NCBI RefSeq assembly: GCF_037975245.1
Contig: NC_092566.1
Location: 14,688,501-14,752,500, forward strand
Direction of reading: 5' to 3'
Source of the DNA: Apostichopus japonicus
Taxonomy: Eukaryota > Echinodermata > Holothuroidea > Aspidochirotida > Stichopodidae
DNA: 64,000 nucleotides
Part shown: piece by piece, positions 1-13,825 of the stretch
Numbering within the stretch: the first letter of the stretch is position 1
How the letters are laid out: the number at the start of each line of letters is the position of its first letter
Made by a program: the position numbers and the translations under genes
The notes under the pieces: model-generated
What the model was told of the DNA's origin: nothing
Database searches by the model: none
What the model saw: the letters and a program-made list of their open reading frames with translations, nothing else

Positions 1-3000
1 ATAACTTCCAATATTGGATGCTAAGTCTTGAAGATGTTTTATAGCCCGTTAGGGAGCTGAGCTGATACCCGCAAGAGACAGGTAAAGTTACGCTAAGGTG
101 ATGTGGCGGCAGAAGATATTGGATCGTGAAAAGAATGCAAGTCGAGAGAAGGTTACTTCATCAGTTTCGCTAGAATGAACACTAGTCTTGGTTCCTTCTT
201 ATTCATAAGGAGGGTTGAGTCTCTGTTAAGGGTTGGTACGCTTCTATTTTTCTTTTTCTCTTTTTTTGCCTCCTTTTTGTTACATGTTTTTTTCTCAGAG
301 AGTTGCGAAGGACTTAAGACAAATTAACGAAGAGACGAAGAGGTACGAGGTGGGCAATCCATCAGAAATTTAGAAGTAAAAAGGTCACGAGAAAAGGGCT
401 GTCATATGTATTAATCTTGGAGTTACAATTAAAGGGTCAATATTATGTTTGACCAATTCCGCATTGCGCAATGATCACCATGTGACGAATCCTTTAAAAA
501 AAACATTCGCATATTATAAAACAACATCGGAACAAAGAAAAATGGAAGATAGTGTAGTGCATGGTACTAGTAACAATGTTATAAAGTAAATAGTTTTCTT
601 TAAACTCTCCAGCATAATACATTGTATTTATGGTGAGATCGACAATTTTTTATTGGCATCCAGAACAATTACCACAGTCCACAGAAGATATTAATGAAAC
701 TAAAAAGTCTTGGGTCTAAATTTGCTTGTGACATTATTCTTAACTAATGATAGTTTTAAACGGAAGTGTTCAATATTTCATTTGAGTGGTTATGGTACAA
801 TTGAATGAAGTAATATTCTATATAATAAATAAGGTCCTATAAACATATGAAAATGAATCTGGTAGCAAATATTTGCCAATTTCCGTTGAGTAAAACAATC
901 TAAAGGGGAAAAATGTAAACATCGCAAGTGTGAATTTCGTTATAAATACTGCAAAATATTCATTATTTCTCCAGAAATGCAGCAATGCAACAAAGTGATG
1001 TTCACTTTCGTTATAATGATTTTCTAATCCACTTAGCTTTTGATATTTTGTTTACATTTCTAACTGCTTCGTGCGTGATTTTTGGTTAGTTTTATTTTTG
1101 GCTTTGCTATTGTGTTTACAACTGAGTTTGGTCCAATTTATTCGTGGACTAAAATAGTGACATTAGCTATCAGTGTGTTTCATCACTAGATTATAAAAAT
1201 ACCCCATGTCATGCTCTGGGAAGTCAACCTAAATCAAGGCTCTTAGAGGGGGACAGGATGCCACTCCATGGAGTCCACAAGACCTTTAAATTTAAAGCCA
1301 GCCAAATTTTGAGATGAGCTTGATTGACCCTTGCGACACTCTTTGATGTTCAATGCCCTTTAACGCCCTTTAACAAAGCAGCCCATCAGCTTGATATAGT
1401 CAACTTTCGTCCCAAATGATTTGAGGAAATATCATCTTCTTTTCTTTAAAGTTTCTGATTTGCTTGTTGCAGTGCTAATTAATTTTGCGATAAATTTCTC
1501 GAAATTGGCGTAATCTGCAATGAGCAATATACATCATTATTTTGGATACTACTAGGAAGGTTAATTAAAAGCCTCATTATAACATGCAACCAAACACAAA
1601 ACGATGCCTGTTAAACATTTTTTTTTATGATTCTCCCTCATACGATTACCTTTAATCTGCTGTATGCATTTCCGATCATTTCCAAGGTGCTATAGGTTGA
1701 ATATTTCAAGGATTTCACTCAAAAAATTAAATTACTGAATTCTCTGACGCTAAAGGCAAAAAGTTCTTTCCTTTCTCACAGGAGATGTAAATCTGCCACA
1801 CAATATCCTGTCTCTAAATATTTGATCCCTCTAGAGAGGAAAAATAACTTCGGTCAGAATAACTCTCTTATCTCTTACATTGGCCACTCGTGACAGGCGA
1901 TCGACATGTGCCTGATAAGGTAGCACGACCCTAATTAAAATCCCTATCTATTGGTCTTTGGAAGAGATTTCAGCCGTGGTTGGAAACTACTTTAGAGGAA
2001 CATCTTCATTATGGTTGATATTTATAGGCCTTAGTATAACCGATGGGTTTACCAAAGACGCTTCAAACCTTTTAGAACCTGCTATGTCTGTACAATACAC
2101 GATGTCTTAAGATCCTTCCCAGAAAGTTGGTTAATAATTCGTCATTCCAACACTTTTGACAATGTCTTGTTGTTAACCACATGAACTGATTCCACGAAAA
2201 TATATATTGTTATACGGATTATTACTATAGAAGAAGTACAAGAAACTTTACACATATTGCTAAACATTCAGCGAGATTCATTCTAATAGTTAGCTCGAAC
2301 TGTTATCGGAAGTTATATCAAGTGGTTGCCTGTATCAGGCGATCAAAAAGACAACACATTAAATGAAAAAAACTAAAATTGTTTCCATATGGCGAGCTGC
2401 AAATTGCCTCTTAATTATTCTTTGCTATAAAATTCTCATTATTACTAATATCTGCCAATAAAATTGGATATTTTCCAGAGTCTTCAAATTTACCGAAGTA
2501 TAGTTAGAAAGTTCCATAAAACAGCTGTTTATGTTACTTCTCAATCTGTCACACATGACTGGTCTGTTAAGTGTTTGTTATATACCTGACTGGTCAGTTA
2601 ATTGTTATATCTGGTCTCTGCCATGGTGATATCAACCCTTGAGAAAATTTATGAAATTACTCGTTTAATTTTTGGAAACTTTATGAGTTAAACCATATTT
2701 TCGTCTTTGAAATATCACATGACCGGAGGCAATGTTATGCAGTACATTGAACCTCATGTGTCATACTTTTTATCGCATTAATAGCATACGATCACTTGAT
2801 ATGAAAAAAAAAAAAACCGAGAGAGATGAAAGTTAATCTTCTCTCCTCGATATAATGTAAAACTTATATAAGTATGATTATTGGTTCCAAATATATCAAT
2901 TTTATAGGAGCAAAATAATTTTTGACTAGAAACATTTTAATTGGATACAAATGGAGTCCTGGGGGAAAAAAAGTCCGGTTTCCTTCCCAGCCACCTTCAG

Positions 3001-5817
3001 AGTTGTCTCGAAATAAAATGTGACAAATTTAATTGACGTATTGACATGAAGTACAGTATAATTAGCTGTGTGTCTACAATACTTATTCAAAATAATTTGA
3101 AAGACTATATATACGTGACAATGATAATTCGCTTAGTACGATGTTCATCGCTTTAGACAAATCAGTGATGAGCCTTGGGTACAAAAAAATCACGGAACTT
3201 TGCAAAAATTGCGGTATAGGCTCCAGTTTGCGTATGTTACAGTGTGTTAGGATAATAGTATTTGTTCCGAGGTAGAAAAGAAATCACGGATATTCCGCGA
3301 ATTCGCGGAAAAAGCTCATGCCTGTCAAATTCAAGAAGACCCACCCCTAATCATCATCCTTATATCGTTAGGTGATAACATTGAACGCGTACGAATGAAC
3401 GCAGGCCCCCGACCGAAACTGCTTGACCTATTTGGGAGAGATCATGGTCGTGTCGATTTGTAACGTCATAAGTGCTACTATGAGCTACAATTTCATTCTT
3501 GCCCTTTTCTCTATTCGCGTTAGAGCAAATAAAAACAATTACTTTGCGATACCTGATGTTAATTTCATTCAATGAACACAAGACAACAAAATAACGTTAC
3601 AATAGTCTCTGATACCAAACAAGAAACTGTTTCCTTCTCTCCCCCCCCCCTATTTTTTCTTGCTTCTTGTTCATCTGACCTAACTGTTTGTGGAAACTAA
3701 TAGCAATAATTAATGGAGTAAAAAAACAATAATGTTCAAAATCTTTGATTTCCCTCACGCTCCATTGAACTGTGGAAATTAGCTAATATGATTATTAATG
3801 GTAACCTCTCCTTCAATGAAGGCAGACAACCCGTCTATATACACTCACAGTAAATATTTATTGATAAGGAAAAAATGAAAAGAGATAAAAAAAAAATCTA
3901 TTTAACACTGTAACTGATTGCTTTACTTTACTTATAGAAGTAAACATGTTAAAGTCGTTATGAACACTTATCGGAAATGTTACAAATTGAGTATTTTGCA
4001 ATGTCAATTCATATGATGTGATTTAGTCAGACCTATACAGAAGATAGGAACACTTTAAAAAGTTGCTCTTCATAATGGTAATGCCTGTAAGAGACAAGAC
4101 CTGACATCAAAAAGGGACTGCTTAAATCTGACCTACATTTGAATAGAAGAAGGACGCCGTCTCGCCTTAGCTAGTTTTTTTCTGCCCCAATATTTTTCCT
4201 TCTTCTTAGCTTCATATATTATATGTATATATATATTGAGTAGATTATTTGTTCTTTAGATAACTCAATTTCTAAGTTGCGCCGTCAGCATTATTACCCC
4301 GAAGAATTTAGATCCACTTTTCCTGTTTGAAGAACTCGTTAGCCTATATGCTTTCAGGAGTCAATGTTCTTTGCCGCAGTAATGTTGTGTTATGAACCTG
4401 CTCGAAAGAAAGATATTGTTTCTCAGAATATACGAACCCTCAATAGACGTCACAGACAAAATTTTGTCGATGACGTTACATCGGAGATTGTAACAAGATT
4501 TAAATGTTGAAAGACGAATTATCATGATAGAAAATTATGGAAATGAAATAATGTTAAGTTCCAAACTTCTTGTGTAAGTTATACTGTGATTGGTGATGTT
4601 TCTAAAGATGACATATTTTGTAAATATGTGACGTCACATAATTTCACTAGGATCTGAGAGAGCTTACTTTCTTTGCAGTATTCCTGTTACCCTCAAGGTA
4701 GAACGTCAACAATATGGAGCCTATAGCGTTGTGGTTAAGTGGGTCAGGCAGTGGACTTTTGATCTAAGGTTTGCTGGTTCGATCCCTGACCAGATCATTA
4801 CGCTGTGTCCTTGGGCAAGGCACTTATAACTCCACTGACTCTCTTCACCCAGGTGTATAAATGGAGACTTGCGAGGTATCTTGTAAATATAGTTGCGTGT
4901 TCCAGTGCGTGTTCCAGTGCGTGTTCCAGTTGCGTGTTCCAGTTTTGGCTGGATCCTATGGGAAGTCCCCCAGGGGGACACGTGTAGATATGGTGCAATG
5001 TAGTACTCATGAGGGATTATTTGAATTAGTTGCACACTTTGGTGTGTGACAAGTTACCAATGACCAAGGGTTAAGTGTTTTAAAGTTGTGTGAGAGGGCA
5101 TTTGCCTTATTAACAAGACTGTAAACCATTCAACTTTAACTTTTAACCTGAAATCAATGCTATCATTTAGGCCATGATAAGAGCTTCAATATTTAACTAC
5201 AGCATTTGCAAAGCATATATAGATTACAGGCAACAAACACTGCAGTTATTACAGCCAAAAAATATTACAAAAATGAAGCACGTGTGGACAGACAATATCA
5301 TATTTTAGACTTGATCAAGTCTTCAGCTTTGTGTGTGTCGGTATCTTAAATCTGTAATGTCTCCCAAATGATAGTTAAATCTCTCAAGTAAGCCAAAAAT
5401 GATGGTTGCCTTTTAAGAACTTTTGACAACATTGACGCTGACACATACACAATATCGCCTATAGGCAGGACATCTTTGCGTATGTGTGTCTATACACCTG
5501 GCGGACCGCACTTAACCGAACTTTGCTATATTAATGGACAATAACCTACAAAACCGTGGTACATATTACATTGTTATACGCCATGAGATTAGAGGGCAGT
5601 GCAACATAATTGGTGCAATGAAATTATGTCACTTCTCTTGTGTATACATCACATTTAGTCGCGATATCTTACGATGGCAAAGTTTACTCTCGAAAATGAT
5701 CACGTATCTATCTATATCTGTTGTTCAAATCTCTGGATAATTGCATCATGAATATTTAATGAACATCATGAATTATTTAACAATATCCTTCATATGTTTA
5801 TGCATTTATATACTTAC
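1..5817 (-). other. ChAT intron 4, downstream part
   Basis: No exon was recognised here. The sequence is AT-rich and holds a C10 run near 3642, one tRNA-derived SINE (4715-5135) and short low-complexity tracts. The small ORFs lack codon bias or motifs and look like chance. Confidence 0.6.
4715..5135 (+). mobile_element. tRNA-derived SINE
   Basis: The left end has pol III promoter boxes: an A box (tagcgttgtggttaagtggg at 4723) and a perfect B box (ggttcgatccc, 4776-4786). A tRNA-unrelated body follows, with tccttgggcaaggcac and ctcttcacccaggtgtataaatg, a signature common in marine animal SINEs. Inside, a 12-base unit (gcgtgttccagt) is repeated about four times around 4897-4945. The right end is near the AT-rich stretch at 5135. 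I could not fix target-site duplications. The short ORFs crossing it are not genes. Confidence 0.8.
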
Positions 5818-5871
5818 GCATCAATGATAACCTTATAGTCGAGTATTCCAGATATAAGTTTGGCAGCAAAT
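5818..5871 (-). CDS. CHAT: Choline acetyltransferase, coding exon 4 (54-base micro-exon)
   Basis: The acceptor ttttccttctctag is followed by one base completing the split Arg codon of exon 3, then 17 codons reading FAAKLISGILDYKVIID, then GC (first two bases of an Ala codon) and the donor GTAAGTAT. This corresponds to the [20 protein letters not shown] block of vertebrate ChAT. The reading phase matches exon 3 exactly, which makes a chance match very unlikely. Exon 5 (expected to carry a PLCMxQYY block) was searched for by eye in 1-5817 and not found, so the gene continues past the left edge. Confidence 0.92.
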
Positions 5872-6118
5872 CTAGAGAAGGAAAAGAAAACAGAAAATTG
5901 AAGGGGAAACAAAATCAAGTAAATTTATATTTTAGTGTCTCTCATGTGCCTAAGTCATGTTTTAAATAACACTAAAATATAATTCTACCCCTCCCCTCCC
6001 CTCCCTCTATCTCTGTCTTTCTCTCTTCAAATGTCTTTGATATACTATGTGAAAATATTTCGGTCAAATGAATAGTTTGTAGTGTTCATACAAAGAAGAA
6101 TTCACTTAGACTAAACTT

Positions 6119-6315
<197 letters not shown>

Positions 6316-9300
6316 CTATTAAGTCAATAGACTTCTCAACAAGCAACATTTTCAAACGTCGTATTGCTGCAGAATTCAATATTCATACCCAGAAAATGAT
6401 ATTAATGGTATTCCTCGCTAAAACTTCGACATTTATATACATACGTTTTTCTCCCCATCAGTTTCATGTCATTTTGTGTTTAAATACTAGACCTTTTAAT
6501 TTTTGTAAAATTTCCACTTTTTTCTTTGCTGTGGTGATATTGAAGGACTTTTAAACGAACCAAACCGATGATGTATTTATTAGTATATATTTGCTTTAGA
6601 AATCGGGTATGGTAATTCAAAATTTAACAATAGTTGTAAACAGTATCTATTATATAAGGTGCTACATAGTAATTACATTCGTTTAGCAACCCATTTGCAC
6701 AATACCTCCAGAGCAAATATTTTTTATTTTTTTTAAATTTTCGTATAATGGCGAGGTGAAAAAAACAAAACGATGGGTAGAGACAATCATGGCGGTCCCC
6801 TTCCGTGAACACCCGTATGGACCGCCTGTCACCCGCCCCACAAGTGCTGAACTGTTGATGAAATCTTCCGTTACTCTTCCATATGGAATGCGAGTACGAT
6901 AATCGTTTAATAAATTTCTTGTCAGAGCCTTTGATTCATGAACAAAATGCACCTGTTACGTGAACGGATCTTAAATAAACGCATCCATCAATCAAAATAA
7001 ATATTTTCAAAACTCATATCAAAATCCTTCCCAATGTTTGAACATTAAAATAAACATTTCAAAATGACATACATCATTTCCCTCTTGATTAGATGATTAA
7101 TTTCACAAATCACCCCCCCCCCCCCTTCCCCCCTCCAACCTCAAGCATGTTCCAAAAAAAAAGGAGAAAAAGAATAGAAAATTTTTTTTCTCTCAAATAG
7201 GTGTTTTTCTTTAAATAGTACACGCCATTTTTATTAAAATATTAAGCCATGAAAATGACGTGATATGATTGGATGACGGTTGCCAATTAAAGTTTCCATC
7301 AATAATATTAATGACATCGGTTTATTTGTCTTGAAATTAGCCGGCCTGTACTTTAAAACAATTACTAAAGGGAAATACGCTTCATTACAATAAGGGAAGG
7401 TATATACGGAAGAGGGTAATTGAACACCAAGATATGAACGTTGTCTCTCTTCCGTGGAACGCCCGTTTTGATATATTGGATGTTTACAAAGGAATTGATG
7501 AATACTAACACTAAAGGTTAGCTTCTTTTTTACGTCAATAGTTGAGGTAATTTGATTCTATTGATCGCAAGCCTCCACGAAATGAAATTATTACAAAAAA
7601 ATATTACAAAAAAAAAGCATTCTACCGAAAAATGCAAGACTTATTGAGCAGAGAGGTTTGAATGATTTATCATCGACAGGTATTTATGGTAAAATCAGGA
7701 AATGTTTTGAAGAGGATCTTTCGTAATAAGGTTTAATGAAACAATAATAAGGGGGGGGGGGGGAGGGGGAGCCTGACTTGGTCTATCAATGGTGCCACGT
7801 TTATGTTATACAACATTTTAACATGATATCACTAGCGTATGTAGGGAATGAAAGCTTAGGATATATATTAGTTTTGAAACAGCGTGTTGGTCCATATCAG
7901 TTTTGCTACAAATGGCCTTAATATATAAATGATTGAGTACTATTGACATTAGTGTATATGTCAGGTCATTATAATAAGGGTGTGCTTTTATCATGTTAAA
8001 GCAGAGAATTGATTTCTCTAGTTGAAGCTTTTTTAAACTCTAAGTTTATCTCAGTGTCATGTAATACAAAAAGCAACGCATGGTCAACTGTTTCACCTAG
8101 CCTAATGAATATTTCCGTGCTTAATTGAATGCAACTGGTGGAAAAAAAAAAACAATCTCGGCGAAAATTTCACAAGATGAAGATTACTTAAGCAGTAATA
8201 ATGTGGGTCTTGTTCATGGATTTGATTCATATTTCAATAATTTCTTCCCGTATATAGATAGCTTTTCATGTTAGTATTTCTCATATGTAAACTCAAAAGT
8301 GGTAAATTTCAAATATTTTTGAATTCTTTATTTTCACAGGAAACTCGATCTGTCAAGGAAATAAATATTTTATCATAATATTTTTATGATCGAAGACAAT
8401 TCAATTGAAAAATAAATCACATCAACATTAAAGCTTGTCAAAAACACACTTTCAACTCTATAATGAGTGATGTTAAACTATAGAGCAATATTCCGGAGTA
8501 AATTTAATATTTAGTAAGTCTTATTTCTTCATGTCAAATTTGGTGCAATCATCGGGTAATCAGTCTTATCACGTGATGAATAACTCCCTTCAGCGTAGAC
8601 GTAATGGATATATATCTGTGTATACCTTTAATGCGCGAAATATTGCGTTGCAAAAACGAGGCGTTTAGGCTTTCAAGTGCGCTTGTCTCCTCTGTCCATG
8701 GACCTGTAATATTGTAGTAAGTCTTATCTAATAGTCAGTTAGTAAGCAATAAGAGTATATACCAACATAGGAATGTATATTACCATGATTCCGTTCTATT
8801 TTGTGCCAATTCCCAATCACAACCTGTATTGCAAGTTGAATCATGGGTTGAATTTTGTCAATTTCGAATCGGTCATTGTATAGCAGTTTCCTTGATCCTA
8901 GTTATAGTTGATGCTGACGTTTCGGAAATTGTAGCTCATGTATCGGTATAGTTACCTAGCCACGTATGGAACTTAAACTTCACTATGTTCGTTCCGCTAA
9001 TATGGCGGGACATCGATATATTGAATTGATGGCATGAGATGAAATGGTTTAGTCCTGATCTTCATTTTCATATGAGCAATTGTATTTACTATGTTAGGGA
9101 AGAAAGGCTAGCCCTGGTCCTTTCGTTTGATATCAAGTGATTTTGATTAATTCTTATTAACTTGAAGTTATCCATTGCTAACCTGAACGGCGTAGACTGT
9201 TGCTTATTGTCATCCATAAGTCAAAATGATAAATATATGCATATTACATTTCCATGTTCCTTGATACTGATGAGCCTACATGTGTTTGTATTACAAGCCC

Positions 9301-9447
9301 AGAACAGAGTTTTAATTCCCTCTGAGGCATATGACATGAAAATGTTGTAGGCGCATGGAGGAGGACGTTAGAATAAACCATGGCTCGCTTTAACGATTTC
9401 AATTCTGCTGTCATTAATCACATTTCCCTTCAAATCACACAGTCACA

Positions 9448-9840
9448 GTCCCGATGCAAGGGGACTGGGGTCGAGAACAGTCATTCGGTTTTTTGGTATT
9501 TCGTGCCCAGGTTCTTTCCTGGGTGACTTTTCTTAAAAAGTACCTCCATGTAAGGGGACCGGGGTTGGGTGTGCATCACTTCAGTCGTTTTGGGGTTTCG
9601 TGCCCAGACTCTACCTTGGGTGACTTTTCTAAAAAAATACCCATATCAACTTTATCTATTCCCTTTCATGGAACTCGTGATATATTCACCTGACGCATAT
9701 CACCGTCAATTATCGCACTGCAGTGATGCAATATCTATGTTAAGCGGAACCGAGGTTGCAAGTAAAATAAGTTATTTTATTTTCGTGCCCAGGCTCTATA
9801 TTGTATGTGAATTTTCTTTAAAAAAAAAGTACACTCGTGT
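9448..9840 (+). repeat. 97-bp tandem repeat, two good copies plus one diverged
   Basis: Each copy holds a gatgcaaggggactggggt-like start, a ttcgtgcccag core (9503, 9600 and 9785) and a gggtgacttttctt-like end followed by an A run. The first two cores are about 97 bases apart; the third copy is separated and degraded. A related copy lies at 14735-14830, so this is a dispersed repeat family of unknown class. Confidence 0.7.
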
Positions 9841-11868
9841 CAACGGTTAATTATAATAATAATAACATCAATTGATTTAAGACTAGCTAATGTTTTCTTT
9901 ACAGAACATCTTCTAAAGTTTGCAATAAATTTCCATAATTAATCAAAAATATTCAGATTGACCTTCGTAATGACTAATATCTCTGTCTTTGAGATCACCT
10001 TTTGCATCAAGCTTCATCCACTACAGAATCATCTTTCTGCAACAGCCGATCAATCAACCAATGACTGCATGCTTGCTTGATGGTTGAAATATTTCGTGAG
10101 AGATGTAAGTATTTTGTGAACGTTTATAACTGTCACCTGTTATAGTTTACATGTTTAAGTCACGCCTTGATCGTGCCAAAGTCCGGTGATCATTTATCAT
10201 ACAAATTGCACTAATAGTCACGTCTATTGTTTGAGAGAGAGAGAGAGGGGGAGGCATTGCTTTAATTATTTTGTTGTTTTGTTTTGGGTTTCAGATTATC
10301 GACAAATGATATAGGTAGGACCATATTTCACTTATTTGCGTCACCAAACAGTTGACTTAATTTTTCGTTATTCACACTATTATTCACATTATTCAAATAT
10401 ACAAATAAATATAGTAAAAAAAAAGCAAACACACACATTAAGAAACAAAATGAACAACAAATTTGCAAGAAAATAAGGCTAAGAAAATCTGGAACTTGAT
10501 ATTTGGGTGCTATTTTTTCCCGGTGGCAGACAATGCACCACTAACGATATTTGGAAGAGACAAAAAGAACGTTGCTTCGTTAGCAGAAAATTCCATGATT
10601 ATGCGATGCTGTTAGCGCTAGATATTGTTCTTTGAACGTTTTAGTGTAACCTCTTAATTCCATCATTATGCAACTTGTTTGTAAGACAAATACAGAAAAT
10701 ATAGTCTCGACTTCTAAATATAACATTTACTTGAAATCTAAGGCATCGTGATATCTGAGATGTGATGAAATTTGTAGGATGAGCAGTGGAACGATGACGT
10801 CATAATGATGTAATATCAATGTGTAAATAGCTAATGAAATTTACTTTTTATTAAGGAAACTATACAGTACTACTACTGAAAAAAAAACAAAGAAATTTAT
10901 GGCTAGAACAATGGATTCGAACTAGTGACCTCAGACGTCACTGGGTCGAATACATTGTTTCAAACATTCCAGTCAGTTTTCTGTTATATAGTTACTTCTA
11001 TAGTCACGGCAAAGTCTTTGTTAGATATGCAACCATGCTCACAATTTTTCAAAGAGTTAAAAGCAAGCTTTTTCATATTTCTGACATTATGAAACTATTT
11101 CGTTCACAAGTTTTCTTAGTCTCGTTTATATGATTTTTTATTTTATTTGGAAAGCAATATAATTAATGAATTTCGTTAACATTAAGCAATTCGTCAAGTT
11201 GTTTTCACTTTACAGCCCCAATGATGAAATTCTGACTCTGAGCTTCAATGTGATGACTGTGGCTACTAGTACTTAATTAACTCAACATGTTTGCATTGAA
11301 TTTGCAACCTTCTTGTGATACGGTAACCAACAATTGAAGGGTAAATGAACTACATTAGCTGCAAATATAACCCGTTCCTATATAGGCAATAGCCCCCTGA
11401 TAACCAAAGTGGGGATCGCCAAAACATTTTGGAGGGTCGCCGTTGGAGGATCGCCCACCCAGGAAGAAAGGTTTAATCATCTTAAAACATGATTACTTCA
11501 AAAGTTGCAAAATATAACATCATTTTGGGTTCTATAGTCCACCAAAAAACTCACACCGGAGAAACAATGAAATTTACGCACACACTTAACAGGTATAGGC
11601 CAATAAAACAATAAACTATAGCATAAAATTTGTTCCACACAAAATTATCTGTTTTGGCTTGAGTTGTTAGTAGCTCGATCAGTCGATATGTTAGAAGCAG
11701 GACTATACCGTTGTTCTTCCAAGGGTCTCTTAGAAGCTGCTAAAAAGTCTTCTTGAGATTTAAGAAACTTAAATTTCCTATCATTTATATCCTTAATATT
11801 TGAAACTTAATTCGTAGCAATAGTAGTATACGATGATGATTTTGTTTTCATCTTAGAGTGAATCTTAC

Positions 11869-11987
11869 CTTAGTCTTTGGCCTTCATCACTAAAGTGTTG
11901 CTTTGGAAAGACCATCCCGGGGTTTACGTGGATTGGGAGCGGTAGTCGTATCTTTAGGTACATGTCATTCAACCACCAATCATAACT
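11869..11987 (-). CDS. CHAT: Choline acetyltransferase, coding exon 3
   Basis: This 119-base exon runs from the acceptor tatcttttccag to the donor GTAAGATT, on the minus strand. It reads SYDWWLNDMYLKIRLPLPI, then HVNPGMVFPKQHFSDEGQRL, and ends with two bases (AG) of a split Arg codon. WLNDMYL is a hallmark of ChAT, and the block leading to a FxxQxF-type motif follows as in other family members. It joins exon 2 in phase 0 and exon 4 in phase 2. The intron side of the acceptor abuts a 47-bp minisatellite, so the branch point lies in or very near repeated sequence. Confidence 0.95.
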
Positions 11988-12002
11988 CTGGAAAAGATAA
12001 AA

Positions 12003-12260
12003 ATCAATGAAGATTTGTAACAATGGGTGACTTTAAGGAGACATAGACACACAATGAAGATTTGTAACAATGGGTGACTTTAAGGAGACATAGACAATCA
12101 ATGAAGATTTGTAACAAAGGGGGACTTTAAGGAGACTGTAACAATGGGTGACTTTAAGGAGACATAGACAATCAATAATGATGTGTACCAATGGGTGACT
12201 TTAAGGAGACATAGACAATTAATGAAGATTTGTAACCATAGGTGACTTTAAGGAGACCCC
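12003..12260. repeat. 47-bp minisatellite next to ChAT exon 3
   Basis: Five to six copies of a unit with atgaagatttgtaacaat followed by gggtgactttaaggagacat. One copy is internally shortened (near 12120-12140). It starts about 15 bases on the intron side of the exon 3 splice acceptor. Confidence 0.92.
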
Positions 12261-13235
12261 CAAACATCATTGTTGATCTGTGAGATAGAGGTAACTGTCA
12301 TAAACACCTTCCCCAAACATCTTAGAAAGAACTTATAACTTTTGGGAAATATCACAGCGTTTCTCGACATGTAAGGCTTGAGACTTGATCAAGTCCAAAC
12401 ATGACGTCATCGAACCATATGTACTTCAATTGTGTATGTTTTTCTTTGTGTTTTTTTTTTAATGTTTATTTCCTATAATGGAGATGGGTTTTGAAAATCC
12501 GAGGGTGGGGGGGGTCAGAGTCCAGATCATATCTATTTATCCCAATATTCAAGATATCTACCTTGAAATAATCCCAAATGTCTGAAATGGTTCTTGAAGA
12601 CTATATCTATGATGACGTCAGCGGCTCCGTCAAGGCCCAAATGTTAATTTTAATCGGTTGTTTGCACAAATACAACCAAAAATGATCTCTTTAGTACTTT
12701 CTGCGTACCAGTAAAAAGGGCAACCATGGATGCCATAAATGACAATACTTGACCTTGACGAATTTCTAAATTCATCCTAACGTTCCTAATGTTCTTTGAG
12801 GCCATATATGGTCTTAATATGGTCTATATACTAGAATGAGAAATCCAGCCACTTTAGTTGATGAGCCATTGGCATTCAAAGGGCAATATCTTAACAAGTA
12901 AACGACTGATGGATATGTTATGGTTTACTGATAGCCATTGTAGTGGTGAACAATCGCATGTACCTACATACAGTCATCCTTTAAGTTATATCTCAGCCGT
13001 TTAAATCATTGAAATGTCTGCATTATTATATGTTAATTTTTTTCTTCCTTTTGTCTTTTTGTCTGTCGGTATTACTGTCTGCCTGTCTGTAAGTTCCCCT
13101 GTGTTTTGCACTCTTTCATTCCCAGGCTATCTATCTGTCTGTATGTGTGTGTGTGTATGACATATGTATGTATATATAAATGTACGTGAGTATATGTTTG
13201 TTCGTTCATGTATCAACCTGCACGTGTTTTCCTTC

Positions 13236-13500
13236 TCGGTATTGGAAAAATTTCACTATCAGAGTTACGGCTTGAGAACGTCCGCATCCAGCGCACCGTG
13301 CCTGTGGAACTCACTTCCAGAACATGTAAAATTGTGCAATACTGTGAACAGTTTCAAATCAGCACTCAAAACGTATCTTTTCACCAAAGCATATATGTTA
13401 TAATTGTTATTATTATGTTAAGCGCTGCGAGAATCATTTCATAGTTTGTTTGGCGCTATATAAAAATTATGTATGTATTGTTATTATTATTATTATTATC
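13236..13500 (+). mobile_element. 5'-truncated CR1/L2-type LINE, 3' end
   Basis: The plus strand encodes a reverse-transcriptase C-terminus typical of CR1/L2-clade LINEs: YGLRTSASSAPCLWNSLP, then EHVK.CNTVNSFKSALKTYL, and a stop at 13403. It is followed by a short 3' UTR (ttaagcgctgcgagaatcat, ggcgctatataaaa) and a (TTA)n tail ending about 13500. The element is truncated: only the last 55 or so codons remain. It is antisense to ChAT and lies wholly in intron 2. A weak echo of the same tail (ttggcgttatataaa) is at 17867. Confidence 0.85.
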
Positions 13501-13630
13501 TGTCTAATGTGGCTTGTATGTTTGTCTCTTTGTCTTGTTCATCTGTCTATAATGCTGTCTGTTTGTTTGACCTCTTCAGTCTTATGCCTATATAGTTCAT
13601 TCAATATAAAAAGGAAACTACAGATCTTAC

Positions 13631-13825
13631 CCAGTTCGTCGTTTTCTCGACGTATTCCAGTAACTTCTGTTGCAAGAGTTCCCCATTTCCTCCATCCCTG
13701 CCAAACTCGTGTACGATTGCTCGCGTCCTCTCGTACTGCTCCGTCGATATTATGGGCTTCAGGCTTCTCAGATATTTATTCAAGCTCTGCTTTAACGGAG
13801 GAACCGGTAATTTGGGAAGTGGTTT
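13631..13825 (-). CDS. CHAT: Choline acetyltransferase, coding exon 2
   Basis: This 195-base, phase 0/0 exon lies between the acceptor tttctttaacag and the donor GTAAGATC, on the minus strand. Its 65 codons read KPLPKLPVPPLKQSLNKYL, then RSLKPIISTEQYERTR and AIVHEFG, and end with LLQQKLLEYVEKTTNW. The stretch LPKLPVPPLKQSLNKY fits the choline/carnitine acyltransferase signature 1 as I recall it, and the end matches the LQQKLLERQEKTANW block of vertebrate ChAT. This is the N-terminal part of the enzyme that transfers acetyl from acetyl-CoA to choline in the neuronal cytosol. Carnitine acetyltransferase is a relative, but the linkage to VAChT and the QQKLLE..EKT.NW block favour ChAT. Confidence 0.95.

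Larger units (their letters stand above)
11988..13630 (-). other. ChAT intron 2
   Basis: The shortest intron seen in the gene (1.64 kb). It contains the 47-bp minisatellite at 12003-12260, CRE octamers at 12402 and 12613, TGTC/TCTG simple repeats near 13040-13150 and a LINE 3' end (13236-13500) close to exon 2. Confidence 0.75.

Noticed and set aside
10885-10960. Possible tRNA on the minus strand (agttcgaatcc)
   Set aside because: The flanking bases do not form a T arm or acceptor stem and no A box fits.
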